A model generated the notes under the pieces. That model saw nothing but the letters and a program-made list of their open reading frames with translations. It had not been told where the DNA came from and made no database searches. A DNA stretch of 64,000 nt from Pseudomonas sp. ADAK13. Lineage in GTDB: Bacteria; Pseudomonadota; Gammaproteobacteria; Pseudomonadales; Pseudomonadaceae. This document shows, piece by piece, positions 16,826 through 25,216 of this stretch; the stretch's first letter is position 1; each line of letters starts with the position of its first letter. Location of the stretch: the NCBI RefSeq assembly GCF_012935715.1, contig NZ_CP052860.1, forward strand, positions 6,448,001-6,512,000, written 5' to 3'. The translations under genes were made by a program, and so were the position numbers.

Positions 16826-17987
16826 CCTGTCACTGACGGACGCCCAGCGCCTGTTCGACGGCGCGCCCTGCGCACTGGTGGTCACCCGGGAAGACGGCAC
16901 GATCGAGCAGGCCAACCAGTGCTTCAGCGACTGGACCGGCTTCGGTGCCGGCGAATTGAAGGGTCGGCGGTTTCAGGACTTGCTGACGATGGGCGGGCGA
17001 ATCTTCCATCAGACCCACCTCGCCCCGCTGATGAAAATGCAAGGTTCCATCGCCGAAGTAAAACTCGACCTGCTGCACCGCGACCGGCACACCGTCACGG
17101 TGCTGCTCAACGGCGTGCGGCATGAACAGGCGGGCACGGTCTACAACGAGTTGGCCCTGTTCGGTACCACCGACCGTGACAAGTATGAGCGTGAACTGCT
17201 CAACGCCCGCAAGCTGGCTGAAGCCTTGCTGCTGGAAAAGACCGCCGCCGAAATGGCGCTGCAGCAGGCTCAGGCCGAACTGAACAACGCCTATGAAATT
17301 GCCCAGCGCCGGGCATTGTTTGCCGAGCAGATGGTGGCGATCGTCAGCCATGACCTGAAAAACCCACTCACCGCGATCAAAATGGCCTCGGAAATCCTCG
17401 CCCGCGGCGAACGCAGCCCCAAGGAGCGCCAACTGCTGGGGCATATCGGCCTGTCCAGCGACCGGGCACAGCGGATGATCGCCGACCTGCTGGACTTCAC
17501 CCTGGCCAGAGTCGGCCAGGGCATCGGCATTAGCCCGGTGGTCATCGACCTGCACACGGTCACCCGGGACAGCCTCGATGAGTTGCGGGTGGCCTTCCCC
17601 CAGGCAACCCTGAACCATCAGGCCACCGGCAGCGCCAATGCCTTCCTGGATGCCGACCGCGTCCAGCAAATCATCGGCAACCTGGTGGCGAACAGCGTGG
17701 CCTACGGCGACCTGCAACACCCGATAACGGTCACCTCGCACCAGGACGAGCAAGAAAGCAGGTTGTCGGTGCATAACCAGGGCGCGGTCATTCCTGAAGC
17801 GTTGATTGCCGTACTGTTCGAGCCCATGACCCGTGGCGCCGACCAGGACAGTGAGGTGCGCAGCGTAGGCCTGGGGCTGTTCATCGTGCGGGAAATCGCC
17901 CAGGCCCATGGGGGTGATGTTTCGGTGAGTTCAAGCCTGGGCCGGGGCACAACCTTCAGCGTGCACTTTCCATTGCGCACCCCATAA
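16812..17987 (+). CDS. PAS-domain sensor histidine kinase
   Basis: 391-residue soluble kinase with no membrane segment. An N-terminal PAS domain (about residues 8-120; GAPCALVVTREDGTIEQANQ) is followed by a coiled coil (about 125-170), the dimerisation/phospho-acceptor box VSHDLKNPLTAIKM (about 180), and a HATPase domain with NLVANSV and GLGLFIV. The start at 16812 lies inside the hydrolase gene; the frame is open further upstream but only as antisense-like sequence. No response regulator gene is adjacent. With the RsbQ-like hydrolase it forms a ligand-sensing pair. Confidence 0.9.
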   Translation: MPADDLSLTDAQRLFDGAPCALVVTREDGTIEQANQCFSDWTGFGAGELKGRRFQDLLTMGGRIFHQTHLAPLMKMQGSIAEVKLDLLHRDRHTVTVLLNGVRHEQAGTVYNELALFGTTDRDKYERELLNARKLAEALLLEKTAAEMALQQAQAELNNAYEIAQRRALFAEQMVAIVSHDLKNPLTAIKMASEILARGERSPKERQLLGHIGLSSDRAQRMIADLLDFTLARVGQGIGISPVVIDLHTVTRDSLDELRVAFPQATLNHQATGSANAFLDADRVQQIIGNLVANSVAYGDLQHPITVTSHQDEQESRLSVHNQGAVIPEALIAVLFEPMTRGADQDSEVRSVGLGLFIVREIAQAHGGDVSVSSSLGRGTTFSVHFPLRTP

Positions 17988-18789
17988 CCGCATCCTCGAC
18001 AATGCCGTGGAGAATGGTTTGCACGGCTCCCGTCAATACCACCCCGCCGTGCCCGGCCCAGTGCACCGTCAACGTACCGCCGTCGCATTGCACGTCGACG
18101 GTGTGATCCAGCAACCCGCGACGAATCCCGTTGACCACTGCGCCACAACAGCAAGAGCCCGAGCCCTGCGGAATGCCGCCGCCACGTTCCCAGATGCGCA
18201 GGCGGATATGGCTACGGTCCAGCACCTGCACGAAGTGCACATTGGTTTTTTCGGGAAACAGCGGATGGGTTTCGAGCACCGGCCCGATGGCTGCAATGTC
18301 GATGGCCGCCAGATCGTCGACAAAGAACGTGCAGTGCGGGTTGCCCATGCTGCACGCCGCCGGGTCGCCCTCCAGCGGCAAGTGTTCGGTGTTCATTGCT
18401 TGCGCCAGCGGAATGGCTTCCCAGCCCAATGACGGCGGCCCCATGTCCACCGACACCCGCTGGCCCGATTCGCGCACGCAGGTCAGCAGGCCCCGGTTGG
18501 TACGCAGCAGCACGGAAGTGGTGCCGGCTTCGCGCATCAGCATGTCTGCCACCCCACGGGTGGCGCTGCCGCAGGTGTCGAGCGGCGTGCCATTGGGGTT
18601 CCAGAACAAGATGCGGGCGGCGGCGTCGGTGCAATCGAGCACCACGGCCAGTTGATTGAAGCCGATGCCGCGATGGCGATCCCCCAGGCGGCGGGCGACG
18701 TCAGACGTTATCGGGTCATGCTGGCCGCGCCGGTCGATCACGATGAAGTCATCACCGTGGGCGTGCATCTTTACGAACTGCAAGGTCAT
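17956..18789 (-). CDS. DapF-like epimerase paralogue with altered active-site motifs
   Basis: 277-residue member of the diaminopimelate epimerase fold. Canonical DapF interconverts LL- and meso-diaminopimelate with two cysteines. Here the first cysteine motif reads NPNGTPLDTCGSATRG instead of the usual EMCGNGARC, and the second reads ERGGGIPQGSGSCCCGAVV instead of ERGAGxTxACGTGA. The catalytic cysteines appear present, but the surrounding loops differ, so the substrate may not be diaminopimelate. AGGA precedes the start at 18789. Its 3' end overlaps the convergent kinase gene by 32 bases. No lysine-pathway genes are nearby. Confidence 0.8.
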   Translation of the reverse strand: MTLQFVKMHAHGDDFIVIDRRGQHDPITSDVARRLGDRHRGIGFNQLAVVLDCTDAAARILFWNPNGTPLDTCGSATRGVADMLMREAGTTSVLLRTNRGLLTCVRESGQRVSVDMGPPSLGWEAIPLAQAMNTEHLPLEGDPAACSMGNPHCTFFVDDLAAIDIAAIGPVLETHPLFPEKTNVHFVQVLDRSHIRLRIWERGGGIPQGSGSCCCGAVVNGIRRGLLDHTVDVQCDGGTLTVHWAGHGGVVLTGAVQTILHGIVEDAVMGCAMESAR

Positions 18790-18918
18790 GGGCGTCCTGT
18801 TCCAGAGCTGTCTCTGCGCCCAAGCATACGGACGTAATGGGTATTTCATCAAATACCCGGCAAGCTCATGTTAACGTCGCGCGATTGCGCCATGGCCACT
18901 CAATCCCAGAGAGAAAGC

Positions 18919-19977
18919 ATGCTACAACGCCCCCTGACAACCGTGGTTCTGGCCGCGCTGCTCGCCTCGTTCACCCACGCTGCGGTGGCCGCGCCCTCAG
19001 TGCTGAGCGCTTGCCAACCCGCCAGCTCGAACCCGACCTCCAAATCGCTGCTCGCCGCCGCCCAGCGCCACCTCGGCGACCAGCCCGACGCCCTGTCCCA
19101 TCTGCACACCGAGGGCACGCTGCCTAACCAGGGCATCCGCGAGCAAAGCATTGCCGCCGAGAAGGACTGGCCGGTGATGCGCCAGGCGGCCCTGGCCTGG
19201 CGCCTGAGCCGTGATACGCGCTACCTCAAGCAAGTCGACGACTACCTCAGCGCCTGGGCCAGCACCTATCAGCCGGATTTCAACCCGATCGACGAGACCA
19301 ACCTCGACATGCTGATGGGTGCCTACGCGCTCACCGCCAGCGACCTTCGCCCCCAGACCCGCGACGCCACCCGCGCGCTGCTGACCAGCCTGGGCAACGG
19401 CTACATCGAGCGCATCAAGCAATTCCATGGCGAAAAGAAAGCCACCAACACCAATAACTGGCAAAGCCACCGCGTGAAGCTGGTCACCGTGGCCGCCGCC
19501 GCATTGGGCGACCGCGAGATGCTGGAAGAGGCCTTTCGGCTGTTCCAACAACAGATCACCGACAACGTGCTGCCCGACGGCTCGGTCACCGACTTCCAGG
19601 ACCGTGATGCCCTGCACTACGTGGTCTACGACCTGGAGCCGCTGGTGCAGGCGGCGTTGGCGGCCAAGCCCTACGGCATTGGCGGCAACTGGCTGGACTA
19701 TACCGCCGCCCACGGTGGCTCCCTGAGCGAAGCACTGGACTGGCTTGCCCCGTATGCCAAGGGCCAGCGCAGCCACGAAGAGTTCGTGCACACCCACGTG
19801 CAGTTCGACAAAGACCGCGCCCGCGTCGGCGAGCCGGGCTACAGCGGCGAATGGAACCCGAAAAGCAGCAATACGCTGTACTGGCTGGCGGCGCAGTTGG
19901 ACGCGCGGTATTTGCCGGTGGCTGAACAGCTCGCGCCCAAACCCTCGGACTGGATCAGCGCCTGTTATTTGAAGTGA
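18919..19977 (+). CDS. Alginate-lyase-family exported protein
   Basis: 352-residue periplasmic protein of the alginate lyase family. A signal peptide (MLQRPLTTVVLAALLASFTHAAVAA) is followed by an all-helical (alpha/alpha) body. The NTNNWQSHR segment corresponds to the conserved NNH/W catalytic motif and YLKQVDDYLSAWAS is typical. It would cleave alginate or a related uronate polymer by beta-elimination. No alginate biosynthesis genes are adjacent, so it is not the algL of the main operon. The start at 18919 follows AGAGAAAG and gives a normal signal peptide. Confidence 0.82.
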   Translation: MLQRPLTTVVLAALLASFTHAAVAAPSVLSACQPASSNPTSKSLLAAAQRHLGDQPDALSHLHTEGTLPNQGIREQSIAAEKDWPVMRQAALAWRLSRDTRYLKQVDDYLSAWASTYQPDFNPIDETNLDMLMGAYALTASDLRPQTRDATRALLTSLGNGYIERIKQFHGEKKATNTNNWQSHRVKLVTVAAAALGDREMLEEAFRLFQQQITDNVLPDGSVTDFQDRDALHYVVYDLEPLVQAALAAKPYGIGGNWLDYTAAHGGSLSEALDWLAPYAKGQRSHEEFVHTHVQFDKDRARVGEPGYSGEWNPKSSNTLYWLAAQLDARYLPVAEQLAPKPSDWISACYLK

Positions 19978-20022
19978 GCCGTCCGTTAGACTGAGCCGTC
20001 TCACCCATTCGAAGGATCGACA

Positions 20023-20523
20023 ATGCTTATCGTATTCAGCGGCCTGCCCGGCACCGGGAAGACCACAATTGCCAAGGCCCTTGCTGTCCAGACCGGTGCT
20101 GTTTACCTGCGCATCGACACCATCGAGCAGGCCATCCGGGACGCAGGGGTCCTGGTACAGGGCGTGGGCAGCAGCGGTTATCAGGTGGCCAATGCGCTGG
20201 CGTTGAGTAATCTGGCGCTGGGCCAAAGGGTGGTGGTTGATTGCGTGAATCCGGTGGCTGAAAGCCGTCAGGCGTGGCGCGAAACCGCTCTGCGCGCGGG
20301 TATGCCGCTGGTGAATATCCAGGTGGTTTGCTCAGACCCACGTGAACACCAACGCCGGGTGGAAACACGCACCGGCGATATTCCCGGGCTCACGCCGCCC
20401 ACCTGGCAATCCGTATTGGCCCATGAATATGAGCCGTGGCAAGCATCGCCGTTTACCGTCGACACCGCGCACGTGTCGCCCTGCGAGGCGCTGACAATGA
20501 TCAGCGCGCAGCTCAGGGTTTAG
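20023..20523 (+). CDS. Small P-loop kinase (AAA_33/zeta-like)
   Basis: 166-residue P-loop protein. Walker A is GLPGTGKTT near the N-terminus, followed by a kinase-like layout with a VVVDCVNPV strand. It resembles bacterial AAA_33 kinases and is distantly like zeta-toxin folds, but no antitoxin gene is adjacent. GAAGGA lies upstream of the ATG. Its stop overlaps the L,D-transpeptidase stop by 4 bases in convergent orientation. Confidence 0.8.
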   Translation: MLIVFSGLPGTGKTTIAKALAVQTGAVYLRIDTIEQAIRDAGVLVQGVGSSGYQVANALALSNLALGQRVVVDCVNPVAESRQAWRETALRAGMPLVNIQVVCSDPREHQRRVETRTGDIPGLTPPTWQSVLAHEYEPWQASPFTVDTAHVSPCEALTMISAQLRV

Positions 20524-22085
20524 AGCGCACTTTCCATCGCCTTCATCAACACCGGGTCCCGCCCGTAGATATCCGGCGCGTACAGCAATGCGCCCTTGCC
20601 ATCGACCTGCACCGTCCAATACCCCAACAACACCGGTACCGGCGTCGCGAGCCGGAACTCGTGGGTGGTTTCTGTCGCCAGCAGTTCTTCGGTGCGGATC
20701 TTCTCTGCCGGGCTCACCAGCAAGTCCCGCAGTTGCAGCGGCTGTTCAACCCGCACACACCCGGAGCTGAAAGCCCGTGGCCCCTTGGAGAACAGTGGCT
20801 GGCTCGGGGTGTCGTGCAGGTACACCGAATATGGGTTGGGAAAGCGCAGCACGATCCGACCCAGCGGGTTGCGCGGGCCGGCGCCTTGGCGCAGCAGGAT
20901 GTTGCCGGGGCGCGACCAGTCGACCTGTTCCGGCGCCAGCGGGTTGCCCTGGCTGTCGAGCACTTGCAGGTTCTGTTGGCGCAGGTATTCGGGGTTCAGG
21001 CGGATCGCCGGCAGCTTGTCCTCGCGCATGATGGTGGGCGGGATGGTCCAAGTGGGGTTCAGGGTCAGCCGGGTGATGCGCGACTTCAGCAGCGGCGTCT
21101 GGCGGTCGGCGCGGCCGACTTGCAGGCGGGTTTGCCACACCGGTACGCCGCCCTGGTAGAAGCTCAGTTGCGCCGCTGCCACGTTGACCAGTACGCCTTC
21201 GGGCTCAAAGTCCCGGGACAGCCAGCGAAACCGTTCAAGGTTGATGCGCAACTGTTCGCGGCGAATCGCCGGGCTGATGTTCAGCTCGGTGACGGTACCG
21301 GGCCCGATCACGCCATCGGCTTGCAGGGAGTGGCTCAGTTGGAAGGTCTTGACCGCGTTCACCAGTTCACCCCGGTACTGCGTACCGGACGAGGTGCTGC
21401 TCAGGTAGCCGCCATTGACCATTCGCCGCGCCAGTTGCGGCACCCGCGCATCGTCCATGCCCGGACGCAACAGCGGGCCGCTGGCGACCGCATCCCAATG
21501 GGGCAACGGTTGCTGGCGCAGTGCGGCGTAGGCACTGCGCAGGCTGAGGTATAACGGCGCGCTGGGGCGGGCCTGATCGAAGGCTTGGGGAATGTTCTGC
21601 AGGCCGGCCTCGGCCATTGCCAGCACCTGGGTGTCGGGGTCCTGGGCCGGTGGTTGCGAGTGCCAGAGGGGTTCGAAGCGCGACTGCTGCAGGCGGCCGA
21701 AATGCAGGTCCTGCAGGGCTTGCAGGTATTGCTGGCTGCTGCCGATGTCGATGCACAGCACGTTCCCGGTGGCATCCAGCGGAGGCAGTCTATAGTGAGC
21801 GGGGTCGAGGCCGTCATCGGCCAGCATCAGCAGTTGGGCTTGCAACGCGGTGCGACGCTCGCCCTCCGACCAGAGCACCACGTCGCCCTGCTGCTGATAA
21901 AAAGCTTGCAAGCGCGCCAGTGAAGGGGCGTCGACTTGCCCGGCCAGGCCGGGGCAAACCGTCGACAATTGGGAGAGCGCCAGCTGCACCGGGGCCGGCG
22001 ACACCACCAACAGGTCTTCGGCTGTCGCGACCAGCGGTGCAACGAGCAGGCAAATGCTCAAGTAACATGCGTGTTTTTTGAACAA
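20520..22085 (-). CDS. Murein L,D-transpeptidase (YcbB/LdtD type)
   Basis: Periplasmic L,D-transpeptidase that would make 3-3 crosslinks in peptidoglycan. After a signal peptide there is a scaffold domain, a peptidoglycan-binding segment (SLQADGVIGPGTVTELN) and a YkuD catalytic domain whose nucleophile lies in HDTPS...FSSGCVRVEQP. The start is uncertain. A TTG at 22083-22085 has GGGAG at ideal spacing and gives the signal peptide MFKKHACYLSICLLVAPLVATA, while ATGs at 22100 and 22124 lack a good site and would overlap the divergent gene. About 521 residues from the TTG. Confidence 0.88.
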   Translation of the reverse strand: MFKKHACYLSICLLVAPLVATAEDLLVVSPAPVQLALSQLSTVCPGLAGQVDAPSLARLQAFYQQQGDVVLWSEGERRTALQAQLLMLADDGLDPAHYRLPPLDATGNVLCIDIGSSQQYLQALQDLHFGRLQQSRFEPLWHSQPPAQDPDTQVLAMAEAGLQNIPQAFDQARPSAPLYLSLRSAYAALRQQPLPHWDAVASGPLLRPGMDDARVPQLARRMVNGGYLSSTSSGTQYRGELVNAVKTFQLSHSLQADGVIGPGTVTELNISPAIRREQLRINLERFRWLSRDFEPEGVLVNVAAAQLSFYQGGVPVWQTRLQVGRADRQTPLLKSRITRLTLNPTWTIPPTIMREDKLPAIRLNPEYLRQQNLQVLDSQGNPLAPEQVDWSRPGNILLRQGAGPRNPLGRIVLRFPNPYSVYLHDTPSQPLFSKGPRAFSSGCVRVEQPLQLRDLLVSPAEKIRTEELLATETTHEFRLATPVPVLLGYWTVQVDGKGALLYAPDIYGRDPVLMKAMESAL

Positions 22086-22122
22086 TCGCTTAGCTCCCAT
22101 CCACGGCGGAGATGCTCTATAC

Positions 22123-22836
22123 ATGCTGACCTTTTGCTGCCGACTCGGCCTGATCATCTCGACCTTTGCCTCGCTGAGCACCGTTGCGCTCGCAGACACG
22201 GGTAAACCTCATACTCTGTATAGCAGCCTCGCCCACGCGGCTCCAGAACTCAACCCCGCTGTGCTTAAAAGTGCCCTCACGGCCATGCAGTGCGCGGTAG
22301 GAAACGGCCTTGAACAGTCCGATCGACTGGCCGTCATCGACTATTCCCAACCATCGACCGCCCGTCGCCTATGGATCTTCGACCTGCGCAAGAAGACGTT
22401 AGTGCTGCGGGACCTGGTGGCCCACGGGCAAAAATCCGGGGAAAACTTTGCCACGCAGTTCTCCAACCGCGAGGGCAGCTACCAGTCCAGCATTGGCTTG
22501 TTCCGCACTCAGGAGAGCTACGAAGGCGCCCATGGCTACTCATTGCGCATGGACGGCCTGGAGCCGGGGTTCAATGACCGTGCGCGGGACCGCGCCATCG
22601 TGATTCATGCCGCCGAGTACGTCAGCCCCTTGTGGAGCAAGCGCGAAGGCCGCATCGGCCGCAGCCAGGGTTGCCCGGCCGTGCGCCCGCAAGTGGCGCG
22701 CCAGGTGGTGGATAAGCTCAAGGACGGCCAGTTCATGTTTTCCTGGTACCCCGACCAGCGCTGGCTGAAGTCCTCGGCCTACCTCAACTGCAAACCACGC
22801 CAGATGGCGAGTGCCGGCACCGTCAAAGGCGGTTGA
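22123..22836 (+). CDS. L,D-transpeptidase catalytic-domain protein (YkuD_2 family)
   Basis: 237-residue exported protein. A signal peptide (MLTFCCRLGLIISTFASLSTVALA) is followed by a YkuD_2-type domain with the nucleophile in GRSQGCPAVRP and a conserved histidine in VIHAAEYVS. It probably acts on murein or as a periplasmic murein L,D-peptidase/transpeptidase-like enzyme. GGAG lies about 12 bases before the ATG at 22123; an in-frame TTG at 22078 is less likely. It is divergent from a larger L,D-transpeptidase with only about 37 bases between starts. Confidence 0.82.
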   Translation: MLTFCCRLGLIISTFASLSTVALADTGKPHTLYSSLAHAAPELNPAVLKSALTAMQCAVGNGLEQSDRLAVIDYSQPSTARRLWIFDLRKKTLVLRDLVAHGQKSGENFATQFSNREGSYQSSIGLFRTQESYEGAHGYSLRMDGLEPGFNDRARDRAIVIHAAEYVSPLWSKREGRIGRSQGCPAVRPQVARQVVDKLKDGQFMFSWYPDQRWLKSSAYLNCKPRQMASAGTVKGG

Positions 22837-22922
22837 TGGTCTCGCCGTTGCCGTGCACCATGCGGCTCACGCCACCAGGAACTTCACCGTGTTCCTGGGC
22901 TTGATGAGAGAGAGACCCCTAG

Positions 22923-23672
22923 ATGCTTTTACATCAATCCACCTGGATCGAGATTGGTCAGTTTCTGGAACGCAGCCGCAGCATCGTGATTCCCATCGGT
23001 TCCAACGAGCAACACGGCCCCACCGGCCTGCTGGGCACCGACTGGATGTGCCCGGAAATCATCGCCCATGAAGCGCAAAAAAACGCCGACATCCTGATCG
23101 GCCCGACCTTCAATATCGGCATGGCGCAACACCACCTGGGCTTTCCCGGCACCATCTCCCTGCGCCCTTCGACCTTTATCGCGGCGATTGGTGACTGGGT
23201 GCGCTCGCTGGCGGGCCACGGTTTCGAAAAGATCCTGTTCCTCAATGGCCACGGCGGCAATATCGCTTCGATCGAAGCGGCGTTCTCCGAGCTGTACGCT
23301 GAAGCGAGCTTCACCGGACGCCCGTCGGGTTATGCGCTGAAGCTGTGCAACTGGTGGGATCTGGAAGGCGTGAACGAACTGGCGCACCAGCAATTTCCGG
23401 TCGGCCACGGCAGCCATGCCACGCCGTCGGAGATCGCGGTGACCCAATGGGCCTACCCGCACGCGATCAAGTCGGCTGACTACTCGCCGCAAATCGCCAA
23501 CACGGGCCCGATCCGCGAAGCCCGCGACTTCCGCGCCCGCTTCCCGGATGGCCGCATGGGTTCGGACCCGGCGCTGGCTACCCCGCAAAAAGGCGGTGAG
23601 TTGGTGGCATTGGCGGCCAAAGGCCTGGTGAAGGCGGTCGATACGTTCAGCAGCGAGCCAAAGCCGAGCTGA
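22923..23672 (+). CDS. Creatininase family amidohydrolase
   Basis: 249-residue member of the creatininase family, metal-dependent cyclic amide hydrolases (creatinine to creatine, or related lactams). Metal ligands are visible in IPIGSNEQHGP, GTDWM and LNGHGGN, and a later GSHATPSEIAV segment is typical. AGAGAGAG lies upstream of the ATG. It stands alone, without creatinase, sarcosine oxidase or transport genes, so the substrate is uncertain. Confidence 0.85.
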   Translation: MLLHQSTWIEIGQFLERSRSIVIPIGSNEQHGPTGLLGTDWMCPEIIAHEAQKNADILIGPTFNIGMAQHHLGFPGTISLRPSTFIAAIGDWVRSLAGHGFEKILFLNGHGGNIASIEAAFSELYAEASFTGRPSGYALKLCNWWDLEGVNELAHQQFPVGHGSHATPSEIAVTQWAYPHAIKSADYSPQIANTGPIREARDFRARFPDGRMGSDPALATPQKGGELVALAAKGLVKAVDTFSSEPKPS

Positions 23673-23683
23673 ATCACTCGAGT

Positions 23684-23767
23684 GTAGGCGCTGGCTTGCC
23701 AGATGCAGACACCTCGGTGCATCAGATACACCGAGGCGATGCGATCGCTGGCAAGCCAGCTCCTACA
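23684..23767. repeat. REPIN-type inverted repeat pair
   Basis: Arms GTAGGCGCTGGCTTGCCAG and CTGGCAAGCCAGCTCCTAC in inverted orientation, with an inner CACCTCGGTG/CACCGAGG palindromic linker. Confidence 0.8.
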
Positions 23768-23778
23768 GGGTCATGTGT

Positions 23779-24120
23779 TTACAGGCAATCCCGCGCCGCA
23801 TGCTCGAAACGCGACGGCTTGAACGGCGACGCCACCGGCTTGCGCTCGTACAGGAACACCTTGCCGCCGTCCTGCGCCTTGTAGACCTCCAGAATGTTGT
23901 CTGCGGCGATCTTGCTGCTCACCACGATCCGGGCGTGCCGCGAGTTCTGCGTCACGGTGGCGGTCATCTCGTATTTCTCGAACTTGGGCACCACACACTG
24001 CACATAGGCCTCGGGTTCCTTGGCGGTTTGCAGGGTGAGGGTTGGAGCGTTGGGGGCGGACGCACAGCCCGTCATCAAAACAGAAGCAAAAGCCATCGCA
24101 GGCACTAACAACACGCGCAT
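23779..24120 (-). CDS. Small lipoprotein of unknown function
   Basis: 113-residue lipoprotein. The signal sequence ends in a lipobox VLMTGC, giving a mature lipid-anchored protein of about 96 residues with a beta-rich pattern and two further cysteines (VQCVV and the penultimate CL). No family recognised. It lies 29 bases downstream of another small exported protein on the same strand, and the two probably form an operon. Confidence 0.75.
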   Translation of the reverse strand: MRVLLVPAMAFASVLMTGCASAPNAPTLTLQTAKEPEAYVQCVVPKFEKYEMTATVTQNSRHARIVVSSKIAADNILEVYKAQDGGKVFLYERKPVASPFKPSRFEHAARDCL

Positions 24121-24149
24121 AAAAAATCCTGAAATATAGAAGAAGTGGG

Positions 24150-24794
24150 CTAACCGGCGGCGACCAACGCCTTGAGCGAGGCATCGAACTGTTTCAATGC
24201 ATTCAACTGAACGTCGCGCTGCTGCCCAATCTGTGCAGCGATCTGGGGCGCCGTTTTGTCATGTACCCATACAGAAGGCAAGTGCATTTGCATCGAACCC
24301 TCGGCTTTCGCGATGTATTGCAGGTCAATGTCATAGAATTTGGCCACAAACCGCGCCTCCACCACGTCATTGCGCTGGGTCAGCAACTGGTTGTAGGTGT
24401 CGAGCAGCACCACCACATCCGGATGCGCCTGCAAAAGCTCATCAAGGGTGTCGTAACGGGTGACCGAGGCAAAGGTGTGCCGCAGGGACGTCATCAGCCA
24501 GTCAATCGCCAGGTCCGGGTCGGAGCTGTCGACGAAGGCCTGGCGAATCTCCTCGTCCAATTGGCCCTTGGCACCATTGACCGCCATGTCGTGGTAGCGC
24601 GCCAGGTACTGCAGGTTATCGAGGGTGTTGTCGCTGTAGAGCACACCGACCGATTGCGAGTGTTGCAAACTCAGCGGGCTGGCGGCGATGGGCGATAAAT
24701 GGCTGGCTTGCAGGCCCCCGGCCACCGCCGACGCAGCTGCGCCAATCCCGCTCATCAGCAACGCCACCAGGGCCAATCCAGTAAAAGTCCTCAT
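24150..24794 (-). CDS. Exported helical protein of unknown function
   Basis: 214-residue protein with a signal peptide (MRTFTGLALVALLMSGIGAAASAVA). The mature part is helical and rich in Asp, Gln and Leu. The start at 24794 follows AAGGA; the frame is open a further 42 codons upstream, but without support. Followed by a small lipoprotein 29 bases downstream. No function can be assigned. Confidence 0.7.
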   Translation of the reverse strand: MRTFTGLALVALLMSGIGAAASAVAGGLQASHLSPIAASPLSLQHSQSVGVLYSDNTLDNLQYLARYHDMAVNGAKGQLDEEIRQAFVDSSDPDLAIDWLMTSLRHTFASVTRYDTLDELLQAHPDVVVLLDTYNQLLTQRNDVVEARFVAKFYDIDLQYIAKAEGSMQMHLPSVWVHDKTAPQIAAQIGQQRDVQLNALKQFDASLKALVAAG

Positions 24795-24937
24795 CGCAGG
24801 GTCCTTGCACATCATTTCCGATGAGGGCAATTGTCCTCCTTTTCCAGAAAAACAGAACTCGCAATACTTGATGGTGACTATTATCTGGAGCAATAGTGTC
24901 GTGCAGGCCGCCCCACACAAAATGATAAGGAATGCCT

Positions 24938-25201
24938 ATGAACCCCCATCAGAAAACCTTCGACCGCATCCGTGAAGCCGTGCTGCCGGAATTTCGCGAC
25001 CGGGTTGCCGAGTACCTGGTCGATTATGAGGACGTGCTGCTGCACAACGCCGCAGAACCGGAAGTGGTCTACGCCATCGCCCAGCAACTGCGCGGGTACT
25101 TGCGCGGTTTGAACACCACCCGGGTGCTGGGCATGGCCGACTGGGAGGACCTTGACCGCCGGGTGGTACAGACATGGCTGGTGTTGCTGGAAGCCGAATA
25201 G
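24938..25201 (+). CDS. Small conserved hypothetical protein
   Basis: 87-residue cytoplasmic protein, acidic and helical (MNPHQKTFDRIREAVLPEFR...). The ATG at 24938 has AAGGA 6 bases upstream, while the earlier ATG at 24932 directly abuts that site. No family recognised. It is convergent with the GntR gene. Confidence 0.65.
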   Translation: MNPHQKTFDRIREAVLPEFRDRVAEYLVDYEDVLLHNAAEPEVVYAIAQQLRGYLRGLNTTRVLGMADWEDLDRRVVQTWLVLLEAE

Positions 25202-25216
25202 CCGCGCGCAACGGGC

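Noticed and set aside
20023..20523. Zeta toxin of a toxin-antitoxin pair
   Set aside because: No antitoxin-sized gene is adjacent; the upstream gene is an alginate-lyase-like exported protein.
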